Positions 42,332 through 51,512 are shown, counted from the stretch's first letter. The stretch is DNA of 64,000 bases from an uncultured Microbacterium sp. (GCF_943912325.1 NZ_CALTTX010000008.1:9098-73097); one strand, 5' to 3'. Notes: a model not told the origin generated them from the letters alone. Numbers and translations: made by a program.

Positions 42332-44491
42332 ATGTCGCCCTTCGTGACGGACGACGAACAACGCGTCGAGCAGGAAGAGAGCCCCCCGGTCAAACGGTGG
42401 CTGCTCGGCGACCCGCTCGCTTCTGGCGATGCCGACGAGCACCTGCTCCGCAAGCGCATGGCTCTGCCGATTTTCGCGTCCGACGCGCTGTCGTCCGTCG
42501 CCTACGCGCCGCAAGAACTGCTCATGATCCTGCTGATCGGCGGGCTCGCGTTCCTGTCGTTCGCGCCGTGGATCGCGGGCGCCGTCGTCGTGCTGCTCGT
42601 CGTCGTCGTGCTGTCGTACCGTCAGCTCGTCAAGGCCTATCCGTCGGGCGGCGGCGATTACGAGGTCGCACGCACGAACCTCGGCGAGGGCGCGGGCGTC
42701 GTCGTTGCCTCGGCCCTGCTGGTCGACTACATCTTGACGGTCGCTGTGTCTGTGGCATCCGGTGTCGACAACATCATCTCGGCGCTGCCGTTCCTCAACG
42801 CGTGGCGCGTCGAGCTGGCCGTCGGGTTCGTCGTGCTCATCGTGCTCGTGAACCTGCGTGGCGTTCGCGAGGCTTCGCGCGCGTTCGCCCTGCCGACCTA
42901 CATCTTCATCGGATCCGTCGCCGTCATGATCGTCGTCGGCGTGATCCGCTGGGCCCTCGGCGACCCGCCCGTCGCGTCGAGCGCCCAATACGCCGTCCAG
43001 GCCGAGGGACTCTCGCAAGCGGCCGTCTTGCTGCTGATTTTGCGCGCATTTTCGAGTGGATGCTCCGCCCTGACCGGCGTCGAAGCGGTATCGAACGGCG
43101 TGCCGGCCTTCCGCAAGCCCAAGGTGCGCAACGCACAGGCGACGCTCACGGCGATGGGCGCGGTCGCGATCCTGCTGTTCTCGGGCCTAACCCTCATCGC
43201 GCTCGTCTCGGGCGTGCACTACGCCGAGAACCCCTGCAACCTCATCGGCTTCGACTGCCAGAACCTGCCGCAGCCGAGCCTCATGGCCCAGGTCGCATCG
43301 GCGACGTTCGGCATGAACTCGGTGCCGTTCTTCATCATCCAGGCGGCGACCGCGTGCGTGCTCTTGCTCGCGGCCAACACGGCGTTCAACGGCTTCCCGC
43401 TGCTCGGTGCCGTGCTCGCGCGCGACGGCTACGCGCCGAAGGCCCTCAACACCCGGGGTGACCGCCTGGTGTTCTCGAACGGCATGGTCGTGCTCGGGAT
43501 CGCGGCGATCCTCGTACTGGTGTTCTCGCAAGCGAACCTCACGACCCTGATCCAGCTCTACATCATCGGCGTCTTCGTGTCGTTCTCGCTCGGGCAGGTC
43601 GGCATGGTCAAGCACTGGCGGCGCGAGTTGCGAGCATCCCGCGCCGGAAATGCTCACTGGAGCCGCAGCGAGATCGTCAACGGTCTCGTGATCAACACGC
43701 TCGGCGCCGTGCTGACGGCGGCGGTATTCATCATCGTCACGATCACGAAGTTCACGCACGGCGCGTGGCTGGTGTTCCTCGCGATCCCCGTGCTGTCGTT
43801 CCTCATGCTCGGCGTCAACCGCTACTACCGCGACGTGCAGCACGAGGTCGCGCTCGATGACGAGACCCATTTCGGGTCGACGGGCGACATCGCGATCGTG
43901 CTCGTCGGTTCGCTGCAGAAGCCCGTCGCGAAGGCGATCGACTACGCGCTCGCCGCGCGCCACGAAAAGACCGTGGGGCTTCACGTGGCCGTGTCGAAAG
44001 ACGAGGCCGACGGTCTGCAGCGCGAATGGGAACGTCGACGGATGCCGATTCCGCTCGTCATCCTCGAATCGCCCTACCGCACCTACGCGAGCCCCATCAC
44101 CTCGTACATCGAGAAGTACCGCAAGAAGTACGGCTCGACGATGGTGACGGTCTACCTGCCGCAGTACATCGTGGGGCACTGGTGGGAGTCGTTTTTGCAC
44201 AACCGCCGGGCCCGCCGCATCGCGCAGCAGCTCATGCTCGTGCACGGCGTCTCGATCACGCTCGTGCCGTGGCTGCTCGATTCGTCCGAGGTCGTCTATG
44301 GCCGCCGCTCGCGCCCACTGCCGGGCCAAGAGCGCTCGGGCGTGCCGTACACCCCGACGGGTTCGCTGCAGATCTTGCCCCGCACCCCCGCCGAGGCGGC
44401 GCACTTGACGCGACCCTCGGCCGAGGCCGACAGCGTCGCCGTCGAGGGCGCGACGACCGTTCCCGGCACCGGCGCGGTCGAGCGGCCCTGA
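42332..44491 (+). CDS. APC-family permease with C-terminal USP-like domain (KimA-like potassium transporter candidate)
   Basis: This protein of up to 719 residues has 12 membrane segments (about 60-500), starting with LPIFASDALSSVAYAPQELLMILL, then YPSGGGDYEVARTNLG. A cytoplasmic C-terminal domain of about 170 residues contains DIAIVLVGSLQKPVAKAIDYALAARH, which looks like a universal-stress-protein fold. This layout matches KimA-type potassium-proton symporters, which are often controlled by c-di-AMP. Potassium is therefore a reasonable but unproven substrate. ATG 42332 has no clear ribosome site, and a GTG at 42344 is an alternative start. No ydaO-type riboswitch was seen before it. Confidence 0.82.
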   Translation: MSPFVTDDEQRVEQEESPPVKRWLLGDPLASGDADEHLLRKRMALPIFASDALSSVAYAPQELLMILLIGGLAFLSFAPWIAGAVVVLLVVVVLSYRQLVKAYPSGGGDYEVARTNLGEGAGVVVASALLVDYILTVAVSVASGVDNIISALPFLNAWRVELAVGFVVLIVLVNLRGVREASRAFALPTYIFIGSVAVMIVVGVIRWALGDPPVASSAQYAVQAEGLSQAAVLLLILRAFSSGCSALTGVEAVSNGVPAFRKPKVRNAQATLTAMGAVAILLFSGLTLIALVSGVHYAENPCNLIGFDCQNLPQPSLMAQVASATFGMNSVPFFIIQAATACVLLLAANTAFNGFPLLGAVLARDGYAPKALNTRGDRLVFSNGMVVLGIAAILVLVFSQANLTTLIQLYIIGVFVSFSLGQVGMVKHWRRELRASRAGNAHWSRSEIVNGLVINTLGAVLTAAVFIIVTITKFTHGAWLVFLAIPVLSFLMLGVNRYYRDVQHEVALDDETHFGSTGDIAIVLVGSLQKPVAKAIDYALAARHEKTVGLHVAVSKDEADGLQREWERRRMPIPLVILESPYRTYASPITSYIEKYRKKYGSTMVTVYLPQYIVGHWWESFLHNRRARRIAQQLMLVHGVSITLVPWLLDSSEVVYGRRSRPLPGQERSGVPYTPTGSLQILPRTPAEAAHLTRPSAEADSVAVEGATTVPGTGAVERP

Positions 44492-44701
44492 CGCCGGGGT
44501 TCGGCGCGAGACGAGTCATGACCCTGCCGACGCCGCTCGTGGCGAGGGATTGTACAGAAAGAACTCGCCGCACTTGCCCGTGTCCCGGCCAATTCAGCCG
44601 ATCCGCGACGGTTCTTCCTGTAGACCGCCGATCGTCCATCGCTGGCCGACATGAACAGCCGCGGCGGCCCGGGGCGTCCGCCGCAGAACTACCCTGGAAG
44701 G

Positions 44702-46000
44702 GTGAGTTCCCCGACCCCCGCGCGCACCCTCGACCCGGCCGCCCTGCGCGCCGACTTTCCGATCCTCCAGCGCGAGGTCAACGGCCGACCCCTCGTCTAC
44801 CTCGACTCGGCGGCGACCAGTCAGCGCCCGCAGCGCGTGATCGACGCCGAGGTCGCATTCATCACGGGTTCGAACGCCGCCGTGCACCGCGGCGCCCACA
44901 CGCTCGCGGCTGAGGCGACCGACCTCTACGAAGACGCGCGCGCGACCGTCGCGGGCTTCGTCGGCGCCGAACCCGACAACCTCGTGTGGCAGCACGGTGC
45001 GACCGAAGCGCTCAACCTCGTGGCCTACGGCATCGGCAACGCGAGTGCGGGGCGGGCGCCCGGCGGGGGCGCGGGAACCTCGCGCCTCGCCCTGAAGCCC
45101 GGCGACGAGATCGTGACGACCGAGATTGAGCACCACGCCAACCTCGTGCCGTGGCAAGAGCTCGCGGCCCGCACGGGCGCGGTGCTGCGGATCATCCCCG
45201 TGCACGACGACGGCACGCTCGACCTCGACGCCGCGGCATCCATCATCGGCCCGCGCACGCGCATCGTCGCGTTCACGCATGTCTCGAACGTGCTCGGGAT
45301 CGTCAATCCCGCGGCCGAGCTCGTCGCGCTCGCGCGTGAGGTGGGTGCGATCACGGTGATGGATGCCTGCCAATCGGCCCCCCACCTGCCGCTCGACCTG
45401 CCGGCGCTCGGCGTCGATTTCGCGGCGTTCTCGGCCCACAAGATGCTCGCGCCCTACGGCATCGGCGCGCTCTACGGCCGCTCGGAGGCGCTCGCCGAGT
45501 TGCCGCCCATGCTGATCGGCGGGTCGATGGTCACGACCGTGACGCTCGACGAGACGCACTACCTCGAGCCGCCGCAGCGGTTCGAAGCGGGCACGCAGCC
45601 CGTGTCGCAAGCGGTCGCGTGGGCCGAGGCCGTGCGCTACCTCGAAGACGTGGGGATGGATGCCGTCGCCGACCACGAGCGCGAGATCGAGCGGCGCCTG
45701 CGCGACGGGCTGCGCGAGACTCCCGGCATCCGTCTGCTCGGCGACACCGCCGACGACGCCGCGCGCGTCGGAATCGCGGCATTCGATGTCGCGGGCGTGC
45801 ACGCGCACGATGCGGGGCAGTTCCTCGATGACCGCGGCATCGCGGTGCGCGTCGGCCACCACTGCGCGAAGCCCCTGCACGCGCGCTTCGGCCTGACCGC
45901 CTCGGTGCGCGCCTCGGCCGCGCTCTACACGACCGACGCCGACGTCGACGCGCTGCTCGATGCGGTTTCGGGCATCCGCTCGTACTTCGGGGAGGCGTGA
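44702..46000 (+). CDS. sufS: Cysteine desulfurase SufS
   Basis: This protein of 432 residues is a class-II PLP-dependent desulfurase that takes sulfur from cysteine for Fe-S clusters. It has AALRADFPILQREVNGRPL at the start, the PLP lysine in FSAHKMLAPYG and the sulfur-carrying Cys in VRVGHHCAKPLH. The start is GTG, with TACCCT exactly 6 nt upstream. A glycine-rich insert (ASAGRAPGGGAGTSRLA) lies before EIVTTEIEHHAN. The stop overlaps the sufU ATG by 1 nt. Confidence 0.95.
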   Translation: MSSPTPARTLDPAALRADFPILQREVNGRPLVYLDSAATSQRPQRVIDAEVAFITGSNAAVHRGAHTLAAEATDLYEDARATVAGFVGAEPDNLVWQHGATEALNLVAYGIGNASAGRAPGGGAGTSRLALKPGDEIVTTEIEHHANLVPWQELAARTGAVLRIIPVHDDGTLDLDAAASIIGPRTRIVAFTHVSNVLGIVNPAAELVALAREVGAITVMDACQSAPHLPLDLPALGVDFAAFSAHKMLAPYGIGALYGRSEALAELPPMLIGGSMVTTVTLDETHYLEPPQRFEAGTQPVSQAVAWAEAVRYLEDVGMDAVADHEREIERRLRDGLRETPGIRLLGDTADDAARVGIAAFDVAGVHAHDAGQFLDDRGIAVRVGHHCAKPLHARFGLTASVRASAALYTTDADVDALLDAVSGIRSYFGEA

Positions 46001-46464
46001 TGAGCGCGCTCGACTCGCTCTACCAAGAGCTCATCCTCGACCACTCGAAGCGTCCGCACGGCCGGGGGCTTGCCGAGCCCGAAGGTCGCGAGGCGTCGTC
46101 GCACCAGCACAATCCCATGTGCGGCGACGACATCACGCTGCGCGTGAGGCTGCTCGACGATGGCGAAACGTTGCGCGATGTGACGTGGGAGGGGGCCGGA
46201 TGCTCGATCTCACAGGCATCCGCATCGATGCTCTCGGCCCTCGTCGACGAGCTCGCGGACGAGGGCACGCCGCTCACGCGCACGCAGGCCGAGGAACTGA
46301 TCGAGCGCTTCCGCGAGGCGCTTCGCTCGCGCGGTCAGATCGGGCTCGACGAAGAGGTCTTCGGCGATGCCGCCGCGCTGTCAGGTGTGTCGAAGTTCAC
46401 GGCACGCGTCAAGTGCGCGATGCTCGCGTGGGTCGCGCTGACCGACGCGCTCGCGCGGGCGTGA
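46000..46464 (+). CDS. sufU: Fe-S cluster assembly protein SufU
   Basis: This protein of 154 residues is a SufU/IscU-type partner that accepts sulfur from SufS in gram-positive bacteria. The three zinc or cluster cysteines are in NPMCGDD, GAGCSISQAS and ARVKCAMLAW. GGAGG stands 4 nt before ATG 46000, and a GTG codon at 45997 is a less likely start. The rest of a suf operon (sufB, C, D) is not in the window. Confidence 0.95.
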   Translation: MSALDSLYQELILDHSKRPHGRGLAEPEGREASSHQHNPMCGDDITLRVRLLDDGETLRDVTWEGAGCSISQASASMLSALVDELADEGTPLTRTQAEELIERFREALRSRGQIGLDEEVFGDAAALSGVSKFTARVKCAMLAWVALTDALARA

Positions 46465-46480
46465 GGCGCGTGCTCGAGAC

Positions 46481-47131
46481 TCAGTCCCAGTCGAGGTAGT
46501 CCTCGATCGCCCACGAAACGGCACCCATGTGGGTGAGCGGGAACATGTGCCCCGCGCCCTCGATCGGCACGACGCTGACGAAGGCGGGAGCGGATGCCTG
46601 CAGCGCGAGCCCGTTCGCCGGCGGAGTGATCCGGTCGTCGGTGCCCTGCACGACGAGCACGGGGAGCGCGGCCGTGAACGGCGCGGGTGCCTGCCACGCG
46701 GCGGCCTGCACCGCGGCCGCTTCGGGATCGGCGAGCTCGGCGGGCACGTCGGCGAGGGTTGCGGGTTCTGTGCCCTCGACCCCGAAGAGCACGACGCCGC
46801 TCACGCGGTCGTAGTGCTCGGCCGCCGCAACGCGCGCGACCGAGCCGCCGAACGCGTGCCCGCCGATCCATGCCGAATCGATCCCGAGGTGATCGAGCAC
46901 GTCGACGACGTCTTGCGCGAGGTCGCTCACCGAGACACCGCTTGCCGCGCCGACGCGGCGCGTGCCGACCCGCACGACACGGAAGTCCTCTTGAGCGACC
47001 GAGTGCGCGAGCAACTCGAGGTACCCGATCGAGAGCCCCTGCGCGGGCAGCAGCACGAGCGCGGGGCCCTCGCCCTCTTCGGCGAAGGGGATCGCACGAC
47101 CCTCGGGCTCGAAAATCTGGGCGTCGCTCAT
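46481..47131 (-). CDS. Alpha/beta-hydrolase fold protein lacking the nucleophile serine
   Basis: This protein of 216 residues has an alpha/beta-hydrolase fold. The nucleophile elbow, normally GxSxG, reads GGHAFGGS with Ala at residue 93. The acid (about Asp165, VQGTDDRI) and His195 (EGAGHMF) are kept. It may therefore be a non-catalytic member or use another residue. The ATG at 47131 with AGAGGA upstream is preferred over the open frame before it. Confidence 0.85.
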   Translation of the reverse strand: MSDAQIFEPEGRAIPFAEEGEGPALVLLPAQGLSIGYLELLAHSVAQEDFRVVRVGTRRVGAASGVSVSDLAQDVVDVLDHLGIDSAWIGGHAFGGSVARVAAAEHYDRVSGVVLFGVEGTEPATLADVPAELADPEAAAVQAAAWQAPAPFTAALPVLVVQGTDDRITPPANGLALQASAPAFVSVVPIEGAGHMFPLTHMGAVSWAIEDYLDWD

Positions 47132-47252
47132 GCGGGTCCTCTCGGGCGTGCCCTGGGGGCGGGAGTCAGCTGGATGCTGCGCCGCACAGGCCAATCGGAC
47201 CCGGGCGCTCCGCCAAATTTACCAGCGCTTCGGTGCGGGCGCCCGGGCGATG

Positions 47253-47840
47253 TCAGCGGCGGCGCAGCTCGCCCACTGGCACGGCTCCGCGGCACGGCAG
47301 CGCGAGCAGGTCGCCCTCGACGAGGTCGACGGGCAGGGGCGGGACGCCCGTGAGGCGTGTGCCCCGGGCATCCATCGCCTCCCACTGCTCTTCGTGCGCG
47401 TGCGAGACGCGACCGAGCAGGCGCAGTTCGCTGGGGATCGGCTGCCATGCGGGGGACTCGTCGTCGTGAAGTGCGGCGGTCGACGGGCAGCAGTGGCCGG
47501 ACTCGTCGGGGTCGTCGTGTTGCCGGATCGCCGGGGCCAGGACCGCGTCGAGCGTGAAGCGACGAAGCCCGCCGGTGCGACCCTCGACCGTGACGGATGC
47601 GACGGATGCCACCACGATGCTCGCGAGGCTGTCGCGCGAGGCGATCCCGCCCGCGAGCGGCACGACCGCCGGGGCCGTCATCGCGGCGGGCGTGCCGCAC
47701 AGCGCGACGAAGCGCAGCACCGAGACGGCGTCGACCGTGAGATCGAGCACGCCGGCGTTCGTGTGCGCGGGCCACAGGTCGCGGCATAAGGGAACGGGGA
47801 TCGATTCGCGCAGGGTGGGGAACAGAGCGGTGAGGGTCAT
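47253..47840 (-). CDS. Hypothetical protein
   Basis: This protein of 195 residues has no signal peptide or membrane segment. It has a beta-rich N-terminal half (AGVLDLTVDAVSVLRFVAL) and a tail LLALPCRGAVPVGELRRR. Codon use is like that of the neighbouring core genes, which supports it as real. I recognise no family and see no functional motif. Confidence 0.6.
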   Translation of the reverse strand: MTLTALFPTLRESIPVPLCRDLWPAHTNAGVLDLTVDAVSVLRFVALCGTPAAMTAPAVVPLAGGIASRDSLASIVVASVASVTVEGRTGGLRRFTLDAVLAPAIRQHDDPDESGHCCPSTAALHDDESPAWQPIPSELRLLGRVSHAHEEQWEAMDARGTRLTGVPPLPVDLVEGDLLALPCRGAVPVGELRRR

Positions 47841-47942
47841 GCGTCTGGTCTACGCGCCGCGGGGCGCGCGCGGGGGCATCCTCACGAAGTCCTGACGACT
47901 CTCGTGCGGTTCGCTTACGGGCTGCAGTGCGCGGAGCTGGGG

Positions 47943-49625
47943 TCAGCGGCCGCGGCGCTGGCCGCCGCCGCCCGAACCGCGACCGACGACGGCGCCGATC
48001 GTGGGGCGACCACTCGCGGTGCGACCCGGAGCCGGCGTCGCCGACGCACCCTGACCGCGTCCGCCGCGACCCTGGCCCGCGCCCTGACCCTGGCCCTGGC
48101 CGCGTCCGGCGCCCTCGGCGCGCGCGGCACCGCCCTGGCCTCGATCGGCCCCCTGGCCACGGCCGGCGCCCTGGCCACGGCCGGCGCCCTGCGCCGCGCC
48201 CGAGCGCTCAGCGCCCTGGCCCGAACCGCCCTGACCCGAACCGCCCTGGCCCGAGCCACCGCGGCGACGCCCGCCGCCGTTGCCCTGACCGGCACCAGCA
48301 CCGGCACCAGCACCGCGCGAACCGCGCGACCCCGAACCCTGCCCGACGCCGGCACCAGCACCACCGCGCCCGCCGGAACCCCCACGCGCCCCGCGCGCCT
48401 GGGGCGCCGGCGGCGCCGCAGCGGCCGGAACGTCCGCCGCCGCGACGAGCGGCGCGAGCGGCCCGGCGAGGGCGGCGACGGCCTCGGACGAAGCATCCAC
48501 TCGCTCCATCGGAGCCTGGATGCGCGCCTGCCGCAGCATCCCCTCGACGTCGCGCTTCTGCGCGGGAGTCACGACCGTCACGACCGTGCCCTCGGCACCG
48601 GCGCGAGCCGTGCGGCCCGAGCGGTGCAGGTATGCCTTGTGCTCTTCGGGCGGGTCGACGTGCACGACGAGCGCGACGCCGTCGACGTGCACTCCGCGGG
48701 CCGCGACGTCGGTCGCGACGAGCACGCGCACGCCGCCCTGGCCGACCTCGGCCGAGAAGGCCGCGAGGTTGCGCTCGCGCGCGTTCTGCGACAGGTTGCC
48801 CTGCAGGTCGACGGCGGGAATCCCCGACGCGGTGAGCTTGCGGGCCAGCTTCTTGGCGTGGTGCTTGGTGCGGGTGAAGAGGATGCGTCGACCCTCGCCG
48901 CCCGCGAGGCGCTCGACGAGGGCGGGCTTGTCGTCGTCCGAGACGAGCAGCACGCGGTGCTCCATCGCGGCGGCGGGAACGCTCGACTCGTCGACCGAGT
49001 GGCGCACCTCGTTCTGCAAGAAGCGGCGCACGAGCGTGTCGACCCCGTTGTCGAGGGTCGCGCTGAAGAGCATGCGCTGTCCACCCGCGGGGGTCGCCGC
49101 GAGAATCCGCGTGACGCCCGGGAGGAAGCCCATGTCGGCCATGTGGTCGGCCTCGTCGAGCACCGTGATCTCGACGCGATCGAGGTTCACGACGCCCTGC
49201 TTCATGAGGTCTTCGAGGCGGCCGGGGCACGCCACGACGATGTCGACGCCGGCGCGCATCGCCTGCTCTTGCGGGCGCTGGCTGACGCCGCCGAAGATCG
49301 TCGTGACCCGCAGGTTCGACGCGTCGGCGAGGGGCTGGATCGTCGCGGCGATCTGCGTCGCGAGCTCACGCGTCGGCGCGAGCACGAGTCCGCGCGGGCG
49401 TCCGGGGGTGCGGGCCGCCTGGCCGCCGCCGCTCAGGCGCGCGACGAGGGGAAGCGAGAACGCGAGCGTCTTGCCGCTACCCGTGCGGCCGCGGCCGAGC
49501 AGGTCGCGACCCGCGAGCGAGTCGGGCAGCGTGTCGCGCTGGATGGGAAACGGCTCGGTGCGCTCCAGCGCATCGAGCACGGTGACGAGCCGCTGGGGCA
49601 CGCCGAGGGAGAGGAAAGAAGACAT
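47943..49625 (-). CDS. DEAD-box RNA helicase with long RG/GQ-rich tail
   Basis: This protein of 560 residues has all helicase motifs: Q-motif PFPIQRDTLP, Walker A GRTGSGKT, PTRELA, TPGR-like CPGR, VLDEADHM (DEAD), SAT, and HRSGRTARAG at the end of the second RecA domain (about residue 345). The last 150 residues or so are low-complexity repeats of RGQG, GGSGQ and GAGAG that would bind RNA loosely. Such proteins unwind structured mRNA or rRNA, often in the cold. The ATG at 49625 matches the family N-terminus. Confidence 0.93.
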   Translation of the reverse strand: MSSFLSLGVPQRLVTVLDALERTEPFPIQRDTLPDSLAGRDLLGRGRTGSGKTLAFSLPLVARLSGGGQAARTPGRPRGLVLAPTRELATQIAATIQPLADASNLRVTTIFGGVSQRPQEQAMRAGVDIVVACPGRLEDLMKQGVVNLDRVEITVLDEADHMADMGFLPGVTRILAATPAGGQRMLFSATLDNGVDTLVRRFLQNEVRHSVDESSVPAAAMEHRVLLVSDDDKPALVERLAGGEGRRILFTRTKHHAKKLARKLTASGIPAVDLQGNLSQNARERNLAAFSAEVGQGGVRVLVATDVAARGVHVDGVALVVHVDPPEEHKAYLHRSGRTARAGAEGTVVTVVTPAQKRDVEGMLRQARIQAPMERVDASSEAVAALAGPLAPLVAAADVPAAAAPPAPQARGARGGSGGRGGAGAGVGQGSGSRGSRGAGAGAGAGQGNGGGRRRGGSGQGGSGQGGSGQGAERSGAAQGAGRGQGAGRGQGADRGQGGAARAEGAGRGQGQGQGAGQGRGGRGQGASATPAPGRTASGRPTIGAVVGRGSGGGGQRRGR

Positions 49626-49928
49626 ATCCGTACTTTCGGGTGGCGAGCGCGGCCGTGCGTGGGTGTGCAGCGCGCACGACACAGGGCCGTACGGGCGGCC
49701 GCATCGGTGTCAGGCGCTCGGGAGTGGCGACGGCGCGGGATCGCGCATCGTTCCGCCGCTCGAAGAAACCGTGGCCGGAACCGACGATGCATCAGCGACG
49801 CAGGCGCATCCGTTCGATCGGGGATCGCGGCGAGCGCCACGTCAACGGTAGCAGGCGCGAATGGATGCCGGGTGTGCGCGGCCCCCGGCATCCACTCATC
49901 GACTTCTCAACCCGTCAACGCGTGAACA
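49626..49928. other. Gap without gene (303 nt)
   Basis: This stretch between the helicase start and the SRPBCC stop contains the helicase leader region and one strong hairpin (49862-49894). No credible gene was found on either strand. Confidence 0.6.
49862..49894 (-). terminator. 11-bp perfect hairpin after the SRPBCC gene
   Basis: TGGATGCCGGG (49862-49872) and CCCGGCATCCA (49884-49894) pair around an 11-nt loop, 35 nt past the SRPBCC stop. It probably ends or protects that transcript. It is built of the GGATGC/GCATCC word that is common in this genome. There is no U-run. Confidence 0.55.
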
Positions 49929-50903
49929 TCAGCCGAGCACGCTCTCGAGGCGCGCGTACGACGCCTCCATCCCGTCGATCATGCCGGTCGCGAGGATCAT
50001 GTCGCGCGTCTGCGCGTCGGGGTACGTGATCACGAGCGTCAGCAACGTCTGCCCGTCTTCGGCGTAGAACGCGAGGTCGTTCGTGGTCTGCGGCTCGGGC
50101 ATGCCGATCATGCGCTCGGTCGACACGAGCCGTCGGTGCGGCTCGACGAGCACCGTCTCGCCCTCGAAGCCGAACGGCTCGCCCTGCGTGGGGTCTGTCG
50201 GCGCCCAGGCCTGGCGGTTGTAGCCGCCGGGCTCGAGCGAGAGGATGTGCTCGGTCATGACCCAGCCGTCGGGGCCGAGCATCCATTTCGGCACGAGGTC
50301 CGGGTCGGTGTAGGCCCGCCAGACGGCGTCGAGCGGGCCGTTGATGACGCGCGTGATCCGCACGTGGGTGTCGCTCAGAATCTCGAGCTCGGTGCCGCGC
50401 CCGGCCGCGAACTCGCGCAGGTCGTGCAGCACGAGGTCGAGCTGGCCCATCGCGAGGCGCGAGCCCTCGATCGCGCCCATCGCGAGGTTCTGCTCGAGGC
50501 CCTCGAGGGTGTCGAAGTAGGTCACGTTGGTCAGGCGCGAGCCCTGCTCGGTCGGCTCGAACGCGAACGTCATGCGCATGACGGGCATGCCCGGGATCGC
50601 GTTGCCGTCGTCGTCGACGAAGCGGTCGAGCACCGCGAACGCGTGCGGCTCATCGATCGAGAGGACCTCCCACGAGCCACCGAACCGCTGCCCCTCGGGA
50701 CTCGTCATGGCGTAACGCACGATCGCGCCGGGGGCGAACTCGGGCATCGTGAACGTCGCCGGATACCCCGGAGGGCCCCAGAACCGCTCGAGCTGCGCGG
50801 GCTCGGTGAACGCGCGCCACAGCCGCTCCACGGGCACATCGGCGTCGACGACGAGCGTCATGGTGAGGGCGTCGAGGTCGGGCGTGATCTCGGTGACGGG
50901 CAT
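49929..50903 (-). CDS. Tandem SRPBCC (AHSA1-type) domain protein
   Basis: This protein of 324 residues has two copies of the activator-of-Hsp90/START-like fold. The first has VPVERLWRAFTEPAQLERFWGPPGY, and the second (from about 180) has GPLDAVWRAYTDPDLVPKWMLGPDGW. Such proteins bind hydrophobic ligands and are commonly paired with a small ArsR repressor, as here. GGAG is 6 nt before the ATG. The ligand is unknown. Confidence 0.92.
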   Translation of the reverse strand: MPVTEITPDLDALTMTLVVDADVPVERLWRAFTEPAQLERFWGPPGYPATFTMPEFAPGAIVRYAMTSPEGQRFGGSWEVLSIDEPHAFAVLDRFVDDDGNAIPGMPVMRMTFAFEPTEQGSRLTNVTYFDTLEGLEQNLAMGAIEGSRLAMGQLDLVLHDLREFAAGRGTELEILSDTHVRITRVINGPLDAVWRAYTDPDLVPKWMLGPDGWVMTEHILSLEPGGYNRQAWAPTDPTQGEPFGFEGETVLVEPHRRLVSTERMIGMPEPQTTNDLAFYAEDGQTLLTLVITYPDAQTRDMILATGMIDGMEASYARLESVLG

Positions 50904-51029
50904 GGTGGGCTCCTTCGGCGTGCGGCGTGTTCTGTTGTGCGGATCGAGTGGATGCTGTGGCGCAGGGGCATCCGGTATTCGTCTCTGTTTGTCGGGTCTG
51001 GGCCCGCTCAGGGGTCGTTCGGGGCCCGC

Positions 51030-51368
51030 TCAGGGCTCGTCGGCAAGCAGAGCGTCGAGGCGATCGATGCGGCCCCGCCAGAGCGCCTCGTACTCGGCGA
51101 GGAGCGTGCGGGCGCGGGCGATCGATGCGGGGTTGGCGCGCACGAGGCGCTCGCGGCCCTCGGCGCGCTTGACGATGAGCTCGGCCGCCTCGAGCACCGC
51201 GACGTGCTTCTGCACGGCCGCGAACGACATGTCGTAGTCGGCCGCGAGGTGCGTGACCGACTGCTCATCCGTCATCGTGCGCCGCACGATGTCGCGCCGC
51301 GTCGCATCGGCAAGGGCCCGGAAGATCCGGTCCACCGCGTCATCGTGCGTCGTCGTTTGTGCAACCAT
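51030..51368 (-). CDS. ArsR-family transcriptional regulator
   Basis: This protein of 112 residues has a winged helix-turn-helix: RIFRALADATRRDIVRRTM, then SVTHLAADYDMSFAAVQKHVAVLEAAELI. No metal-binding cysteines are visible. It is upstream of, and in the same direction as, the SRPBCC gene, forming the usual ArsR/SRPBCC operon. A palindrome overlaps its start codon. Confidence 0.9.
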   Translation of the reverse strand: MVAQTTTHDDAVDRIFRALADATRRDIVRRTMTDEQSVTHLAADYDMSFAAVQKHVAVLEAAELIVKRAEGRERLVRANPASIARARTLLAEYEALWRGRIDRLDALLADEP

Positions 51369-51375
51369 TTGGTTG
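51362..51375. promoter_or_regulatory. Candidate ArsR operator at the start codon
   Basis: CAACCA-TT-TGGTTG is a perfect 6-bp-arm palindrome spanning the first codons of the ArsR gene. TAACCT, a -10-like box on the minus strand, lies 8 nt before the ATG. A bound ArsR dimer would therefore block its own promoter. Confidence 0.5.
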
Positions 51376-51426
51376 TAGGTTAGAGCACTCGCCGGCTCGC
51401 GTCAAGAAACCTGCTGTCGGGAACGT

Positions 51427-51512
51427 GTTCCCGTTGCATTTGCCGCCTTTTCGTTGCACTGGGCGAAGTTCCCGTTGCATCTAATGCAGCGGATGGAGGC
51501 GATAGTGCAACG
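51427..51512. repeat. Phased CGTTGCAY repeat array in a 372-nt gene-free stretch
   Basis: CGTTGCAT (51432-51439), CGTTGCAC (51452-51459) and CGTTGCAT (51473-51480) are spaced 20 and 21 nt apart, and the inverted form GTGCAACG is at 51505-51512. The outer direct copies extend to GTTCCCGTTGCAT. This lies in the gap 51369-51740 between the ArsR gene and the next hypothetical gene. Spacing of two helical turns suggests a protein-binding array. No gene was found in the gap. Confidence 0.6.

Noticed and set aside
44492..44701. RNA gene or riboswitch before sufS
   Set aside because: No cloverleaf, conserved riboswitch core or strong hairpin was found. The -10 box directly before the GTG leaves no leader.
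48000..48500. Separate repeat element in the helicase 3' region
   Set aside because: The repetition is the coding of RG/GQ-rich tail repeats in frame with the helicase, usual for such proteins.
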